A DNA stretch of 64,000 nt, taken from positions 72,803,237-72,867,236 of the forward strand of contig CM060312.1 in assembly GCA_030674185.1 (NCBI GenBank). The letters run 5' to 3'. The stretch is from Monoplex corrugatus. Its lineage: Eukaryota > Mollusca > Gastropoda > Littorinimorpha > Ranellidae. Below, piece after piece: positions 20,871 through 32,393 of this stretch (position 1 is its first letter; each line of letters begins with the position of its first letter). The translations under genes were made by a program, and so were the position numbers. The notes under the pieces are model-generated. The model was not told the DNA's origin. It searched no databases and saw only the letters and a list, made by a program, of their open reading frames with translations.

Positions 20871-21155
20871 GGGAAAGGTGTGTTTGTATTGAAGCATGGT
20901 GCGTGTATTGTGTAATTTTCAGTGTAAAAAGTGAATACATTTTGAAAGAAAATGTGGTTTGTTTGGCCTCGCCCACTGTAACTCCGTGTCAGGCGGGCTT
21001 CCGCAACACTACAGATGTATAGACCACATACCGCAAGTTAAATTGACGGGCATTGAATTCATTTTTGTCACAAGTGACGCTTTAGTTACTGTCCACGGGG
21101 AAATAACACTGCCATGGTATAATGTAGTCTGCTTTTTTCCCCTCTACGCGATTTT

Positions 21156-21181
21156 GTTTTTTTTTTTTTTTTTTTTTTTTA
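21156..21181. repeat. T run
   Basis: A homopolymer of about 24 T. Confidence 0.9.
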
Positions 21182-21254
21182 CCTGTGAAAGTAGATTTTT
21201 TTTCTACAGAAGTTTGGTAAGGGAGAACTCGTTCTGTTGCCGTGCAATCTTTTG

Positions 21255-21428
21255 CCTGTGCGTGCTGCGTATGGGACCATGGTTACTGTCTCATCTGATA
21301 GACTAGTCTCCAGATCGCCACTGAAGAGTGTGTGTGGGGTGAGAAAAAATCCTTGTCTGATCCGTGATTTGAACTTAGTTTTTTCGCGGCCTAGACCGGC
21401 ACTTTCTCCACCATGGCCACCACTGTGT
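21255..21428 (-). mobile_element. Possible tRNA-derived SINE head (minus)
   Basis: Reversed, the sequence gives TGGCCATGGTGGAGAAAGTG (A-box-like) and AAGTTCAAATCACGG (B-box-like), with body GACAAGGATTTTTTCTCACC. Confidence 0.45.
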
Positions 21429-21479
21429 TCCATCTGTCTGGATGTCTGTGGCCTTGCTGGGGAGCATGGGGCCTGATCT

Positions 21480-21869
<390 letters not shown>

Positions 21870-21870
<1 letters not shown>

Positions 21871-22140
21871 CATTGACTGCAGTATACTGACGGACTTATT
21901 GCTCATAACACTATTGGCATATAAATCAGCGACGAAGGTTATTCACTTCTGTGTGTTTTGAACCGTCTCTGCGTACCACCCCAGTTGTGTTTCAGGGTCT
22001 TGAGGTCTCCTTCTGTTGTTCTTCACCAGGTGTACGTCAGTCTTCCTTTCTGGCGTCTACCTTCTGGTGTCCAGTGAAGGAGCAGTCCTGGTGATGTCTG
22101 CTCTCTTTGGATGGTGTGCCCAATCCATCTCCGTCTTCTT
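21870..22140. other. No recognised feature
   Basis: Non-repetitive sequence between the AC block and a short minisatellite. I see no coding evidence. Confidence 0.5.
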
Positions 22141-22270
22141 CCATGATGAATAGTGCCTACTCTATACATCGCATAGTGCCTACTCTAACATCGCATAGTG
22201 CCTACTCTCTACGTCGCATAGTGCCTACTCTCCACATAATATATGCCTACTCTCTACATCGCATAGGGCG
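22140..22270. repeat. Minisatellite, about 23-bp unit
   Basis: Five units of GTGCCTACTCTCTACATCGC + ATA with indels. Confidence 0.85.
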
Positions 22271-22574
22271 AGTAGTTGGTTGGATAGAGACAATGTTTGG
22301 GCTTGATAGTTTGTATGGTTTTTCGAAGGTTTTTTTGTGTTGAAGGTTGATGGCTTGGTAAAGTGGCTTTCTGTGTACTTCCAGCAGTCTGAGTCTTAAG
22401 GGCAGGACAGTGTGGCAGCTGTCGGTAGTATAGACCTAGAACTAGTAGCATTGTCGTCTGTAGTACAACATTTTTAAGAGCTTGTACACACGCTGATCGT
22501 CTTATGGACCTCTCTACAGTAACCTTTTGGTTGTTTACTACCAACTTGAAAACGAGTCATTCAGTAGGAATCTT

Positions 22575-22740
22575 TTTTTTTTTTTTTGGTGGCGGGGGGG
22601 GGGGGGGGGGGGGGGTTAAGGGGATAAGGACCCTCCCATGTCCTCTCTCTGCCGTCTTCCCACGCCCTCTCTATCCCATTCTCATCCCCTCTTCTGCTGT
22701 GAGTGTGTGTGTGGGGGTGCGCGCGCGCGTGTATGCTTGT
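22575..22740. repeat. T run, G run and GT/GC-rich sequence
   Basis: T run at about 22571-22586, G run at about 22595-22615, then GTGTGTGGGGGTGCGCGCGC at 22707-22727. Confidence 0.85.
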
Positions 22741-22818
22741 AGGTCTTTTTCTGGAGGGAGTTGATGGTCGGATCGAGGCAGAGGATTCTTTCCGTTGAAT
22801 ATGGCCGTGCTATATAGG

Positions 22819-22819
<1 letters not shown>

Positions 22820-22880
<61 letters not shown>
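22820..22880 (+). repeat. (TC)n microsatellite
   Basis: About 60 bp of pure TC. Confidence 0.96.
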
Positions 22881-22886
<6 letters not shown>

Positions 22887-22889
22887 TTG

Positions 22890-23580
22890 TTTGTGACGCA
22901 AGTGGTGAAATAAATAGAGTGAACTTTACGAGACCAACCAGCCGTCTAACGTGAAGGTCAAGGGCAGACAACTGATCGCCCCACTCGGCTGTATGCAACT
23001 TGCTCATATGAACAACACGTCAGTCGTTTCTTCTTCTTGTGTGGGGGTAGCCGTACTACCACCTTTTACCTCTGTCCCTGCGGTGACTGGTCCAAGAAGA
23101 CAGACTGTTAATGATGGTGGACAACTTACAGCTGACTGTCAGCTCTTCCTCCCAGGGACACCCTTGATAAAAAAATATATGTACAGACAAAGAACAAGAC
23201 AATTTTTTTCAGTTTCTCGATGGTAGTGGCGTAAGTGGGTTATTGCTGTTTCACATCCAGCCTTCGCGGTCTGCAGATGCATTGTAATGTCCATGGAACA
23301 TCCACGCCAATACAGATACTCGGCTACGGATCTATACTGATACGGCCTTTTGGCTGAGATCCGAGTGCATTGCAACAGAAAGACATACAGACAAAAGCTA
23401 ATGTAACGGCGTGGTGATTTGCCAGCCTGCCATGGGCCTCTCCAATAACCGTCCAACCAGTTAGCCAGCCACTGGTCAGTGTGAGTAACGTGTGGATGGC
23501 AGCGCTGTGTTAGTGCTGAAGGATTTTCGGTCCGTGTGACTGTGGTATCTGCTGATTTCAAACGAATTTGTGGTATGTGT
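22890..23580. other. No recognised feature
   Basis: Mixed sequence. TCTGCAGATGCATTGTAATG and similar motifs suggest old repeats, but I can name none. No coding signal. Confidence 0.45.
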
Positions 23581-23624
23581 GATTGTGGTGTCTGCTGACC
23601 TCAGAAAAGTTTGTCATCTCTGGC

Positions 23625-23720
23625 ACCTGGTTGCTGACTTTTTTAGGTACAGAATCTGGATTATATGGAATATTTTTTGTATAAAGGGAGATAGTCGCCT
23701 GACTATCTTGTGCGTGCCAG
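23625..23720 (+). repeat. Interspersed repeat family G, copy 1
   Basis: GGTACAGAATCTGGATTATA + TGGAATATTTTTTGTATAAA + GGGAGATAGTCGCCTGACTA. Matches 25858-25970 and, less closely, 36100-36200. Confidence 0.75.
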
Positions 23721-23724
23721 CGCT

Positions 23725-23725
<1 letters not shown>

Positions 23726-23796
<71 letters not shown>
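23726..23796. repeat. (TG)n microsatellite with TTCG tail
   Basis: About 68 bp of TG followed by (TTCG)4. Confidence 0.95.
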
Positions 23797-23797
<1 letters not shown>

Positions 23798-23934
23798 CGT
23801 TCGTTCGTTCGTTCTTTGATTTAATGTGTTTTCACTGTGAGCGATATTAGACGTGTGTGTGTGGTGTGTGTGTGTGTTTACACTGTGGTAACTGTGGGAC
23901 TATAGTGGAGAGAAATACATTGAGACTGCTTTCT

Positions 23935-24625
23935 GTTGTAGCTTGATTAGAGGACAGAAATACGTTGAGGCTGTTTGGTGTGACACGTGTTAGAGAGGAG
24001 AGATACGCTTTGAGACGATAGCATGTGTAGAGGAGGGAAGCACTTGAGTCTGCTTGAAGTGATAGCATGGTTAGAGGAGAGAAATACTTTTAGTTTGTTT
24101 GAGTGATAGCATAGAGTTATGAGGAAATTACTTTCTAGTTTGTTTGAAGTGATAGCATAGTTAGAGGAGAGAGAAAATATTTCTAGTTTGTTTGAAGTGA
24201 TAGCATAGTTAGAGGACAGAATATTTCTAGTTTGTTTGAGTGATAGCATAGTTAGAGGACAGAAATACTTCTAGTTTGTTTGAAGTGATAGCATAGTTAG
24301 AAGACAGAAATACTTCTAGTTTGTTTGAAGTGATAGCAATAGTTAGAGGACAGAAAATTTCTAGTTTGAAGTGATAGCATAGTTAGAGGAGACAAATGCG
24401 TTGATCTATTTGAAGTGATAGCATGGTTAGAGGAGAGAAATACATCGAGTCTGCTTAAAGTGATAACGAGGGTCAAAAAGGAGAGAGGATCGTTGAGGAT
24501 ACTTGGTGTGATACAGGAGAGAAATACATCGACTGCTTGATGTAACGGCAATGGTAAGAGGAGAGAAATACGCTGAGACCACTTGATGTGCCAGCACGAT
24601 TAGAGAGGAGAGAAAGGTGTTAAGT
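23935..24625. repeat. 45-bp minisatellite
   Basis: About 14-15 units of GATAGCATAGTTAGAGGACA + GAAATACTTCTAGTTTGTTT + GAAGT. The middle units (24120-24330) are the most alike, and both edges are diverged. Confidence 0.9.
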
Positions 24626-24847
24626 TGACGTGATAGTGAGGTCAGAGGGGGCAAACGGGTGACATTGTTCTGGAGTATGGGCCAGTGTTCTGTGATTTGG
24701 TGCCAACACTGAAGGATATGCTGTGAACTGTTCTGTGGATCCAGTTGTCCTGGTGTAAGTAGCACAGTCCCTCTCTGTGGCTGTTTATTAGTTTGTGCTT
24801 AGAGTTTGTGGTTTGTTCAATGTAAGATTCATCGCACTGGGACACAT

Positions 24848-24849
24848 GA

Positions 24850-24909
<60 letters not shown>
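24848..24909. repeat. (TA)n microsatellite
   Basis: About 60 bp of alternating AT with one phase slip (ATATT), and therefore self-complementary. Confidence 0.95.
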
Positions 24910-24912
<3 letters not shown>

Positions 24913-24944
24913 AGATATGCTCCAGCCAAGTCTGTCAGCAACTA

Positions 24945-25015
24945 TCTTGTAGACTTCTTGAGTCTGCGCAAAACCCTAAGCTGACACCATCAGAATGATT
25001 GAAGCAGTCAAGAAA
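24945..25015 (-). mobile_element. SINE family A fragment (minus)
   Basis: GACTTCTTGAGTCTGCGCAA + AACCC then TGACACCATCAGAATGATTG are, reversed, the TTGCGC...CTCA and CATTCTG.TGGTGTCA parts of family A with the middle deleted. Confidence 0.65.
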
Positions 25016-25226
25016 AGGAAAGTTTGTTTGCAGGGGTGAACTTGATCGAGTTTATATGACAGTGTTTGTTTATAGTATTATGTTGCTGTATCGTTTCCCC
25101 GCGCCCAGCAGTCAAATAAATTTAAGAAGAGTATTCCTGCGATTGAAAGCACGTCTCTTCCACCCTCTGTCCTTGGTAATGGCGGGCCGGTCATCCAGTT
25201 GTTCTAGAAATTTCTAGATCACACTT

Positions 25227-25463
25227 AACCTCTTCCGAGACGTCTCTCCTGATGCAATTTTCTAGTTTTTACAAAAGATCAATAGATTTCACCTGATGTG
25301 ATTTTCCGTCCGTTTTTTTTTTTTAATTGCATTTTAGACTTGCAAGGTTAACGCATGGTTTTTAACTGTTGTCTTTTATTTTAATCGGGTTGTTGATTTT
25401 GACGTGGAGTTAGCCCTGATATGGCTCTAATAGTCGGCTGGGATATAAGCGATATGAACTAAC
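25227..25463 (+). mobile_element. Retroelement family D, copy 1 (5' truncated)
   Basis: A 237-bp insertion flanked by a perfect 15-bp target duplication, TTCTAGATCACACTT, at 25212-25226 and 25464-25478. The body reads CCTCTTCCGAGACGTCTCTC, CTGATGCAATTTT, TTTCACCTGATGTGATTTTC and the 3' end AGTCGGCTGGGATATAAGCG. It starts about 60 bp inside the longest copy (60204-60503), so it is 5' truncated, as expected of target-primed reverse transcription. Confidence 0.87.
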
Positions 25464-25479
25464 TTCTAGATCACACTTG

Positions 25480-25855
25480 TTTTCAGTCTGCCCTAAAGAA
25501 AAACAAGAAGGGGGGAGGGTGTATGTTTTATATCGGATGGGAGAGAGATGTGTGTGTATGTGACAAAAATGTGTGAACAAGATTTTATCAGCTCTTAAGG
25601 AAGGATCTTTGCCAAATGTTGATCAAAGCTGCGGACTGTTGAGGAGTCGCCAAAGCATACTTTCTGGAAGGTAAAGCCGCAAGGTCATGATCACACGGAC
25701 ACCCCCCTCCCCCCCCCCCCGAAAATAGGGAGGGAGGGGGACTAAAGTCATCACTTCTTGAGGAACTTGTGTAAACAGCACTTTTGAGGAACTTGTTGAC
25801 GGTATGTAAAATCTGTTGGGCAATCTACCATTGTCCTCGGTAGATGTCAGTGATA
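25480..25855. other. No recognised feature
   Basis: Low-complexity spots (C run about 25704-25720). No gene seen. Confidence 0.45.
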
Positions 25856-25857
25856 TA

Positions 25858-25970
25858 TTTCAATCGTAGCTTCTTCAGGGTTACAGTGATCTTTTTTAAG
25901 TACAAAATCTGGATTAGATGGAATGTTTTTGTATAAAGGGAGATAGTAATAGTCGCTTGACTATCTTATG
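25858..25970 (+). repeat. Interspersed repeat family G, copy 2
   Basis: GTTACAGTGATCTTTTTTAA, GTACAAAATCTGGATTAGAT, GGAATGTTTTTGTATAAAGG, GAGATAGT and GTCGCTTGACTATCTTATG. Best preserved of the three copies. Confidence 0.75.
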
Positions 25971-26211
25971 TGTGTGTGTGTGAGTGTGTGTGTCCCAAGC
26001 CAAATATAATGGGCAGACACAGGCCGGCCTGTGTCCCCGTCAAGGATCGTCTTGACATGGCCTCTGGTCCACAGGTTAGTTGTCTGTGAAACTTGATGTT
26101 CTGTGTTGTGTGTGAGAGAGAGTGGGGGGGGGGGGAGGAGGCGGGACTTTAACTGTGTTCAAAACAAGAATATGTATCTTTTGTGTGTGAGAGTGTGTGA
26201 GAGAGAGAGGG

Positions 26212-26242
<31 letters not shown>

Positions 26243-26284
26243 GAGGGGGGCCGAGACTTTCACTGTGGGTTCAGAACAGTGATA

Positions 26285-26289
26285 TGTAT

Positions 26290-26358
<69 letters not shown>

Positions 26359-26360
26359 CT
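26285..26360 (+). repeat. (TC)n microsatellite
   Basis: About 64 bp of TC, followed by TTTTTCTTCTCTC-type decay. Confidence 0.95.
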
Positions 26361-26464
26361 TCTCTCTCTCTTCTCTCTGTGTTTGTGTGTGTGTGCGTGT
26401 AAGAGAAAGAGAGGGGGCGAGGGTGACAAGGGCTAGAGAACAGTGTTTGTCTTTATCGTCTTGC

Positions 26465-26558
26465 TGGTATGTCATCTGTCTGTCTGTCTGCTTGCATGCC
26501 TCTCTGTCTGTTGTCTGTCTGCTTGCATGCCTCTCTGTCTGTCTGCCTGCCTGCCTCT

Positions 26559-26594
<36 letters not shown>

Positions 26595-26622
26595 CGCCGC
26601 ACGCACGCACGCACGCACGCAC

Positions 26623-26655
<33 letters not shown>

Positions 26656-26680
26656 ACACACACACACACTCACACACATT
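26465..26680. repeat. CTGT/CTGC, (TC), (GCAC) and (AC) mosaic
   Basis: A 50-bp duplicated CTGTCTGTCTGCTTGCATGC block (26477-26555), then (TC)n at 26563-26590, (GCAC)n at 26601-26620 and (AC)n to 26678. Confidence 0.85.
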
Positions 26681-26689
26681 CTTTGTTGC

Positions 26690-27200
26690 TTCTCTTCCCA
26701 CTCAGAACGTAGGAAGCGGTCTTCCTTCGCCCGATTCCTGTATCAGAGGATGTAGTTTGGCGTGCAGGCGTGCTTTGCAACTTATTCAGACACCAACCAA
26801 CTGTTAAAATCATGCGTCTAGGATAGCGTGGGTTTACGGATCTGATTAACAAGTGTTAAGTTAGTTAGTAAGGTGGTAAACATCATGCCGAGGTTAGCGG
26901 ATTTTGATTAAATAGTGTTAGTAGGTGGAGACATCATGCCGATATCTCAGCATTATAGTGCACTCCTCTCCTGTATCTGTGATGATGTTTCGGTTGATTG
27001 TATGTGAGTTCGAAAACAAGGACGGATGCGAAATGTGAGTGAAGACAAACAAAACAAAAACACGAAAAATGTCACCAGCCTGAGGGTACGTTTCATCGGT
27101 TTCGATTAATTGATTAATCACTAGAATTGTTGCTGTTGTTTTAAGCACATGTACTGTTGTTCTACAATGTAGTTTTTGCACCATCACTCGACTGCTGGTC
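26690..27200. other. No gene; short local duplication
   Basis: AAGTGTTAAGTTAGTTAGTA..ACATCATGCCGA and a similar AGTGTTAGTAGGTGGAGACA + TCATGCCGA lie about 50 bp apart at 26850-26945. Nothing else is recognised. Confidence 0.5.
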
Positions 27201-27231
27201 TGTGTCTAACTGCTGCATTGATCTGCGCTTT

Positions 27232-27232
27232 C

Positions 27233-27303
<71 letters not shown>

Positions 27304-27395
27304 CTCTCGCTCTCTCTCTCTCTCGCCCTCTCTGTCTCTCTCTTCTTCCTCTCTCTCTCCCCCTCTCTCTTTTTCTCTCTTTGTGTGTGTGTGTG
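27232..27395 (+). repeat. (TC)n tract with a short (TG)n
   Basis: TC-rich from 27232 to 27380 with G interruptions, then (GT)9 at 27381-27398. Confidence 0.93.
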
Positions 27396-27397
27396 TG

Positions 27398-27740
27398 AGC
27401 TGGTTGGCTATGTTGTTAGAGCCGTGGACTTGAGATTCTGACGTCTGGAGTTCAATCCCAGCCTACTTCATAAAGGCTGGCCTGTCCACTGTTTATCTTA
27501 CTGAAACTGCAATCATTCCGCTGGTGTCGACTTCGTGTTTCATACGTCCCATCCTATTCTCCGCCCCCTCTCCCTCTCCCTCCCTCTCCCCCTCCCTTCC
27601 CCCATTTCAATACCTTGCCAGCGCATAGGATTTTGCGCGGGCTCAAGAAGTTAAGCCAGTAATTGCAGATTTGGATGGAGCGCGTATGGAATTGGCCGAG
27701 TTCGGTGAATTCCTGTTGAACAAACTAGTTACAGACTGGC
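27398..27740 (+). mobile_element. SINE family A, best copy, tRNA-like head
   Basis: Head: AGCTGGTTGGCTATGTTGTT (A-box region) and CTGGAGTTCAATCCCAGCC (B box, about 27447-27465). Body: AAAGGCTGGCCTGTCC, CAATCATTCCGCTGGTGTCG, CCCCCATTTCAATACCTTGC, GGATTTTGCGCGGGCTCAAG, GGAGCGCGTATGGAATTGGC. This copy shows that the family is a tRNA-derived SINE of about 330 bp. Confidence 0.82.
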
Positions 27741-27922
27741 CCAGGTGGACATAACCATTCTTTGTGGGTTTAACAGAGGATGACATTCAAACGTTGATCT
27801 CTCATTGTGGAACTTGAACAGCTAGACTAGAAGAGCGACCTTGATTGCGTTCAGTGGGATCGAACCCCAGACCTTCTGGTTGGAAATCCTGTTTTACCTT
27901 CTTGACTATCGCGCATGTCTGT
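27735..27922 (-). mobile_element. tRNA-derived SINE head (minus)
   Basis: Reversed: GCGCGATAGTCAAGAAGGTA (A box) and TCTGGGGTTCGATCCCACTG (perfect B box, about 27865-27880), followed by a non-tRNA body toward 27735. It lies tail to tail with the family A copy. Confidence 0.68.
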
Positions 27923-27934
27923 TTTCAGTAAGTG

Positions 27935-28390
27935 TAAGAGAGTTCTTCAATGTTACGTAGAACCGATAATGTTACACGGTTGTGAGGCGTGGACAGTCAA
28001 CAAGCAAAGCCAGAACAAGATTGAGGCAGCCGAGGTGTGGTTTCTAAGAAAAATGCTGAGAGTACCATGGACAGCAAAGAAAACAAACGAGACAGTCTTG
28101 ATGGAGGCAGACACAAGAAGATCATTCATAAGGAAGATTAGGAAAAAGCAGGCAATATTTATAGGCCATTTTATGAGGAAAGGGGAATTAGAGCACCTGG
28201 TCACAACAGGAAAGCTGGAGGGAAAGAGAGCACCAAGTAGACCCAGGAAGAAAATATTGGACAGACTTGCAGGGTGGCTGAGGACAGAGAGGGTGGAAGA
28301 TGTGCTTGCGGCAACAAGGGATAGATCTATACATAGGGAGGGCCATGATCGCCAACGCCATGCTGCATGGCACATGATGATGATGTATGA
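27935..28390 (+). pseudogene. LINE reverse transcriptase C-terminal fragment
   Basis: Encodes the C-terminal part of a non-LTR retrotransposon RT in one open frame. It runs from KRVLQCYVEPIMLHGCEAWT, through NKIEAAEVWFLRKMLRVPWT, FIGHFMRKGELEHLVTTGKL and RPRKKILDRLAGWLRTERVE, to the 3' end. The catalytic RT motifs lie upstream and are missing, so it is a 5'-truncated insertion. It ends with the microsatellite tail ATGATGATGATG at about 28375-28386. Two other copies are here (11344-11641 and 39308-40100, minus). The clade is uncertain (RTE- or Jockey-like by memory). The frame beyond the tail to 28487 is chance. Confidence 0.85.
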
Positions 28391-28740
28391 ATCTAACGAG
28401 TTAGGGAGGCAAATACTGTACACTGAAAGACGTGGACAATTTGTGATGGTAGTGGCTGTACGCATGTGTTCATGTGCTTGTGGCTGACAGGTGCAAGGCG
28501 AAGGATTATAGGATTAACCGCCGCTGATCCTGCGTGTGTAGGAAAGGTGATGGCATGTGGCCATCACTGCTTCACTGCGCCTCCTGCAGCTTAGCTGTGG
28601 TCTCACGGCTCGTGCGTAATTACGTACAGATTGCGCTTCATTGTGGCCCGCTCAGCTCCTGTTTGTTTACGTGTCGTAAGAAAACACGCACAGAGACGTG
28701 CAGGCTCACACGCACAATCTCGCTATCGACCACTTATACA
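28390..28740. other. No recognised feature
   Basis: Unique-looking sequence between the LINE tail and a microsatellite. No coding feature seen. Confidence 0.45.
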
Positions 28741-28776
28741 CGTATACACATGCACACACACACATGCACACGCACA

Positions 28777-28845
<69 letters not shown>
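28740..28845. repeat. (AC)n with (GCAC)n
   Basis: CA/GCAC repeats over about 105 bp. Confidence 0.93.
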
Positions 28846-28846
<1 letters not shown>

Positions 28847-28915
28847 GCATTTTCTGTTTACACGCTTGTTTTGTCTCTCTTCCTCTTTGTCTTTGTCTCT
28901 GTCTGTCTATCCCTT

Positions 28916-28946
<31 letters not shown>

Positions 28947-28994
28947 ACCCCCCCTCTCACACACACATAAACACACACACACACACACATTCTC

Positions 28995-29008
28995 TGTCTG
29001 TCTCTCCC

Positions 29009-29060
<52 letters not shown>
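28995..29060 (+). repeat. (TC)n microsatellite
   Basis: About 50 bp of pure TC, next to the 230-bp duplication and repeated in it at 29254-29296. Confidence 0.93.
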
Positions 29061-29064
<4 letters not shown>

Positions 29065-29065
29065 G

Positions 29066-29243
29066 TGTCCCCCTTTTACGCACACACACATATACACGCA
29101 CACGCGTGTGAAATAGGAAATCATTCACTGTCAAAATCAGTTATTGTTATGTCAACTTACTACAGTCGGTCAGTGTCTTATACGCATGTGGCTCAAGTGT
29201 GGTTTTTGTGGCAAAGAAATGTATTCTGAGCTCTTTGTCTCTG

Positions 29244-29299
<56 letters not shown>

Positions 29300-29485
29300 C
29301 CCCTTTTACGCACACACACATATACACGCACACGCGTGTGAAATAGGAAATCATTCACTGTCAAAATCAATTATTGTTATGTCAACTTACTACAGTCGGT
29401 CAGTGTCTTATACGCATGTGGCTCAAGTGTGGTTTTTGTGGCAAAGAAATGTATTCTGAGCTCTTTGTCTCTGCCCCCCCCCCCT
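29066..29485. repeat. 230-bp tandem duplication, nearly identical copies
   Basis: Copy 1 (29066-29295) and copy 2 (from 29296) are exactly 230 bp apart: CCCCCTTTTACGCACACACA, CACGCGTGTGAAATAGGAAA, TCATTCACTGTCAAAATCA and onward, through GTATTCTGAGCTCTTTGTCT. One clear substitution (AAATCAGTT/AAATCAATT), plus length change in the C and TC runs. Confidence 0.92.
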
Positions 29486-29649
29486 TCTCTCTCTCTCTCT
29501 TTCTCTCTCGTCTGTCTGTCTGTCTCTTTCTGTGTCTCTGTCTGTCTGTCTCTTTCTGTGTCTCTGTCTCTCTCTCTGTCTATCTATTCTCCCTCCCTCT
29601 CTCTCTCTCTCTGTCTCCCTCTCCTCTCTCTCTCTCCCCTCGTCTCTCT

Positions 29650-29683
29650 TTCTTAACACACACACACCACACACACACACACA

Positions 29684-29725
<42 letters not shown>
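29650..29725. repeat. (AC)n microsatellite
   Basis: About 70 bp of AC with CC slips. Confidence 0.93.
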
Positions 29726-29924
29726 CTACACAGCAAAACAATAACAACAAAACAATACGCCTTCACCTATCCCTTCTTAATTAAACCAGTTTGAACTAAT
29801 CCAGTTATTTACGAGTTCTCTTGCCAGTGGTTGAAAATTTAGCAAACAGCCAACGATTTTTAGTTTTAATTTCTTCAGTTCGGTAGATGCGGGTACCTTG
29901 TTCCAAGCCATTTTGCCCCCGGCA

Positions 29925-31480
29925 GTTAACCCTTTGAACTTTGTTCCTACACACCAGCTTCCACCATTATCAGACATGATTGTATTAACCCTTACACCTC
30001 AACCTATCCACCTCTTTCCAGCATTATCAGCTACAATAGCGAAGCAAAATTTTAACCAATTAACTACATCGCCCTACCCACCAGCTTCCAACGCCATGAT
30101 ATCAAAGTAACAACTTAAACCAATCACAGTTTTAACCTTTCTTTCCTTCTTCTTATCCACCGGCTTCCTGCATTATCAAAATATGCAGGCAGAATCTTAA
30201 CCCTTTCATTCCTTCATCTTACCTGCCTACTTCCTGCAGTATCTACCCTGATAGCACAGCAGAAACTTAACCTTTTCATTCCTTCACCGTATTCACCAGC
30301 TTTCTGTATTATTAGCGGTGATAACGAAGCAGAACTCTAACCCTATCTGTCAGTTTCCTGCGTCATCAGTTATGATGTCAAAGCAAAAACCTAACCCTTT
30401 CAACACTACATCAGTTTCCTGCGTCATCAGCCACGATGTCAAAGCAAAAACCTAACCCTTTCAACACTACCTCAGTTTCCTATGTCATCAGTCATGATGT
30501 CAAAGCAAAAATCTAATTAACCCTTTCAACACTACATCAGTTTCCTGCATCATCAGCCATGATGTCAAAGCAAAAACCAAATTAACCTTTTCAACACTAC
30601 ATCAGTTTCTTGCGTCATGAGCCATGATGTCAAAGCAAAAACCTAACCCTTTCAACTCTGCATCAGTTTCTTGCGTCATGAGCCATGATGTCAAAGCAAA
30701 AACCTAACCCTTTCAACTTTACACTGTCCATCAGTTTCTTATCTTAACAGGCATGATTCAAGCAAAAACCTAACCCTTTCAACACATCAGTTTCTTGTCA
30801 TCGGCCATGATTCAAACAAAAACCTAATCCTTTCAACACATCAGTTTCTTGCATCATCAGCCATGATGTCAAAGCAAAAACCTAACTCTTTCAACACCAT
30901 CAGTTTCCTACATTATCAGTCGTGATATCAAAGCAGAAACTTAACCCTTGCAACACCATGTCAGTTTCCTGACCCATCAACCATGATACCAAAACAAAAA
31001 CCTAACCTTTTCAACTCCACACTCTTCCATCAGTTTCCTACATTATCAGCAATGACAGCAGAGCAAAAACCTAACCCTTTCACAGTTACACTCTTTCCAC
31101 CAGATTACTGCATTATTAGCTGTGATAGCAAGGCAAAACGTTAACCCTTTCACTTCCTCAGCCTGTGCACCAGTTTCCTACCTTAACAAACATGATAATT
31201 AAGCAGAAACTTAATCCATTCACTCCCCCACCCAGTCCACCAGCTTCCTGCATTATCAGACAAGGTATTAGAGCAGAACCTTCACTCTTTTACTCGCTCA
31301 CCCTGCCTACAAATGTCCTCGATCATCAGCTGTGATAGCAAAGCAAAACCGAAACCCTTTCACTCCCTAACCCTCTCCTAAGCAGAAACTTAAACTATTT
31401 CACTCTCTTGCCCTGATGGCTATAGTGTAGGAGTAAAAGGGTTAAGTTTTTGCAGCTGGTGGGCGGGTGAGAGACTGAAA
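29925..31480 (+). repeat. Degenerate about 60-bp array related to the TTAA-MITE
   Basis: About 25 units such as AACCCTTTCAACACTACATC + AGTTTCCTGCGTCATCAGCC + ATGATGTCAAAGCAAAAACC. Each has the CCCTTT(G/C)A, CACCAGCTTCCTGCA and (reversed) GCTAGCAAAGCAAAAACTTA elements of the MITE. The best-preserved block is 30390-30720. Near its end, AGTAAAAGGGTTAAGTTTTT + GCAGCTGGTGG (31432) has the MITE right-arm form. No coding potential. Confidence 0.85.
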
Positions 31481-31482
31481 GG

Positions 31483-32183
31483 ATTAAGAAAGAAAAGAAC
31501 AAGTGCACAAAAGTATATCAGATGTGTGCGGGTTCGTGTGCATGCTGTTATTTTGGGCTGTGTGGGGTCGGGAGAAGAGCACGCGTCAGATTGTCAACAG
31601 ATCGTGTTTCACCTTCACTGCAAAAATACTGTTTAGAGAGAAAATCGCACGCAAGCGTGTGTGTGTACGTGTGTGTATCTGTGTGTGTGTGTGTGTCTGT
31701 GTGTGTGTGTGTGTGTGTGAGTTTAATATAGGATATGATTAGTTTAATTATGTTTTAGCAACTTAAGTATCATATGGATAGTTATCGTCTAAATTGAAAA
31801 TGAGAAAATTTTCCCATTATGGTGACCTGAAGTGAAGGTTCTTAGAATATCGGAAACTTTGTCTACTGATGCTGGTAGATAAAACGTACCACTATACCTG
31901 TTAATCACATAGTTTGTGTCAGTTTTGAATAGACTGTACAAAAATTGCATTTCTTTTGTGTTGTAGAATTAAATGTGTGGAAAAATCTAAGAAAAGACAC
32001 GGAAACGAAAGTCTTCGACAGAAGTGTTAACATTTTGAGGATATCATTGGAAAGTTATAGTCGTTCCTATAATAATTGAATTTCTGAATCCAGTTAAACA
32101 CTTAGTCTTGTTTTCCTGTTTCTTTTATTTCAGTGTGTGTGCATATGGGTTAGGTGGGTAGGAGGACGTGTGTTGTTTGTTGC

Positions 32184-32227
<44 letters not shown>

Positions 32228-32393
32228 GCGTGCGCGCGCGTGCACACACACGCGTGTTTGTGTGTGCACATATAATCCCCCAACTCACGCTATGGACCAT
32301 TTACAGAATTTTAGTATCCTTCAGCTGAGCACAGATATAATTAGTACTATCCATATGTCTTCATTAACCAAGATGTGTGTCATATGTCCACAG
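31483..32393 (+). other. Probable intron upstream of IQSEC exon a
   Basis: No coding exon recognised. It contains TG tracts at about 31680-31719 and 32187-32226, the second followed by GCGTGCGCGCGCGTGCACAC. The 3' acceptor is at 32391-32393 (TATGTCCACAG), with a weak pyrimidine tract. Confidence 0.6.

Noticed and set aside
20683..20976. 97-codon minus-strand open frame
   Set aside because: It lies across a SINE body and its 3' flank. No domain and no splice support.
29144..29784. Plus-strand open frames beginning MLCQLTTVGQCLIRMWLKCG
   Set aside because: They repeat because of the 230-bp duplication and continue into simple sequence. No domain.
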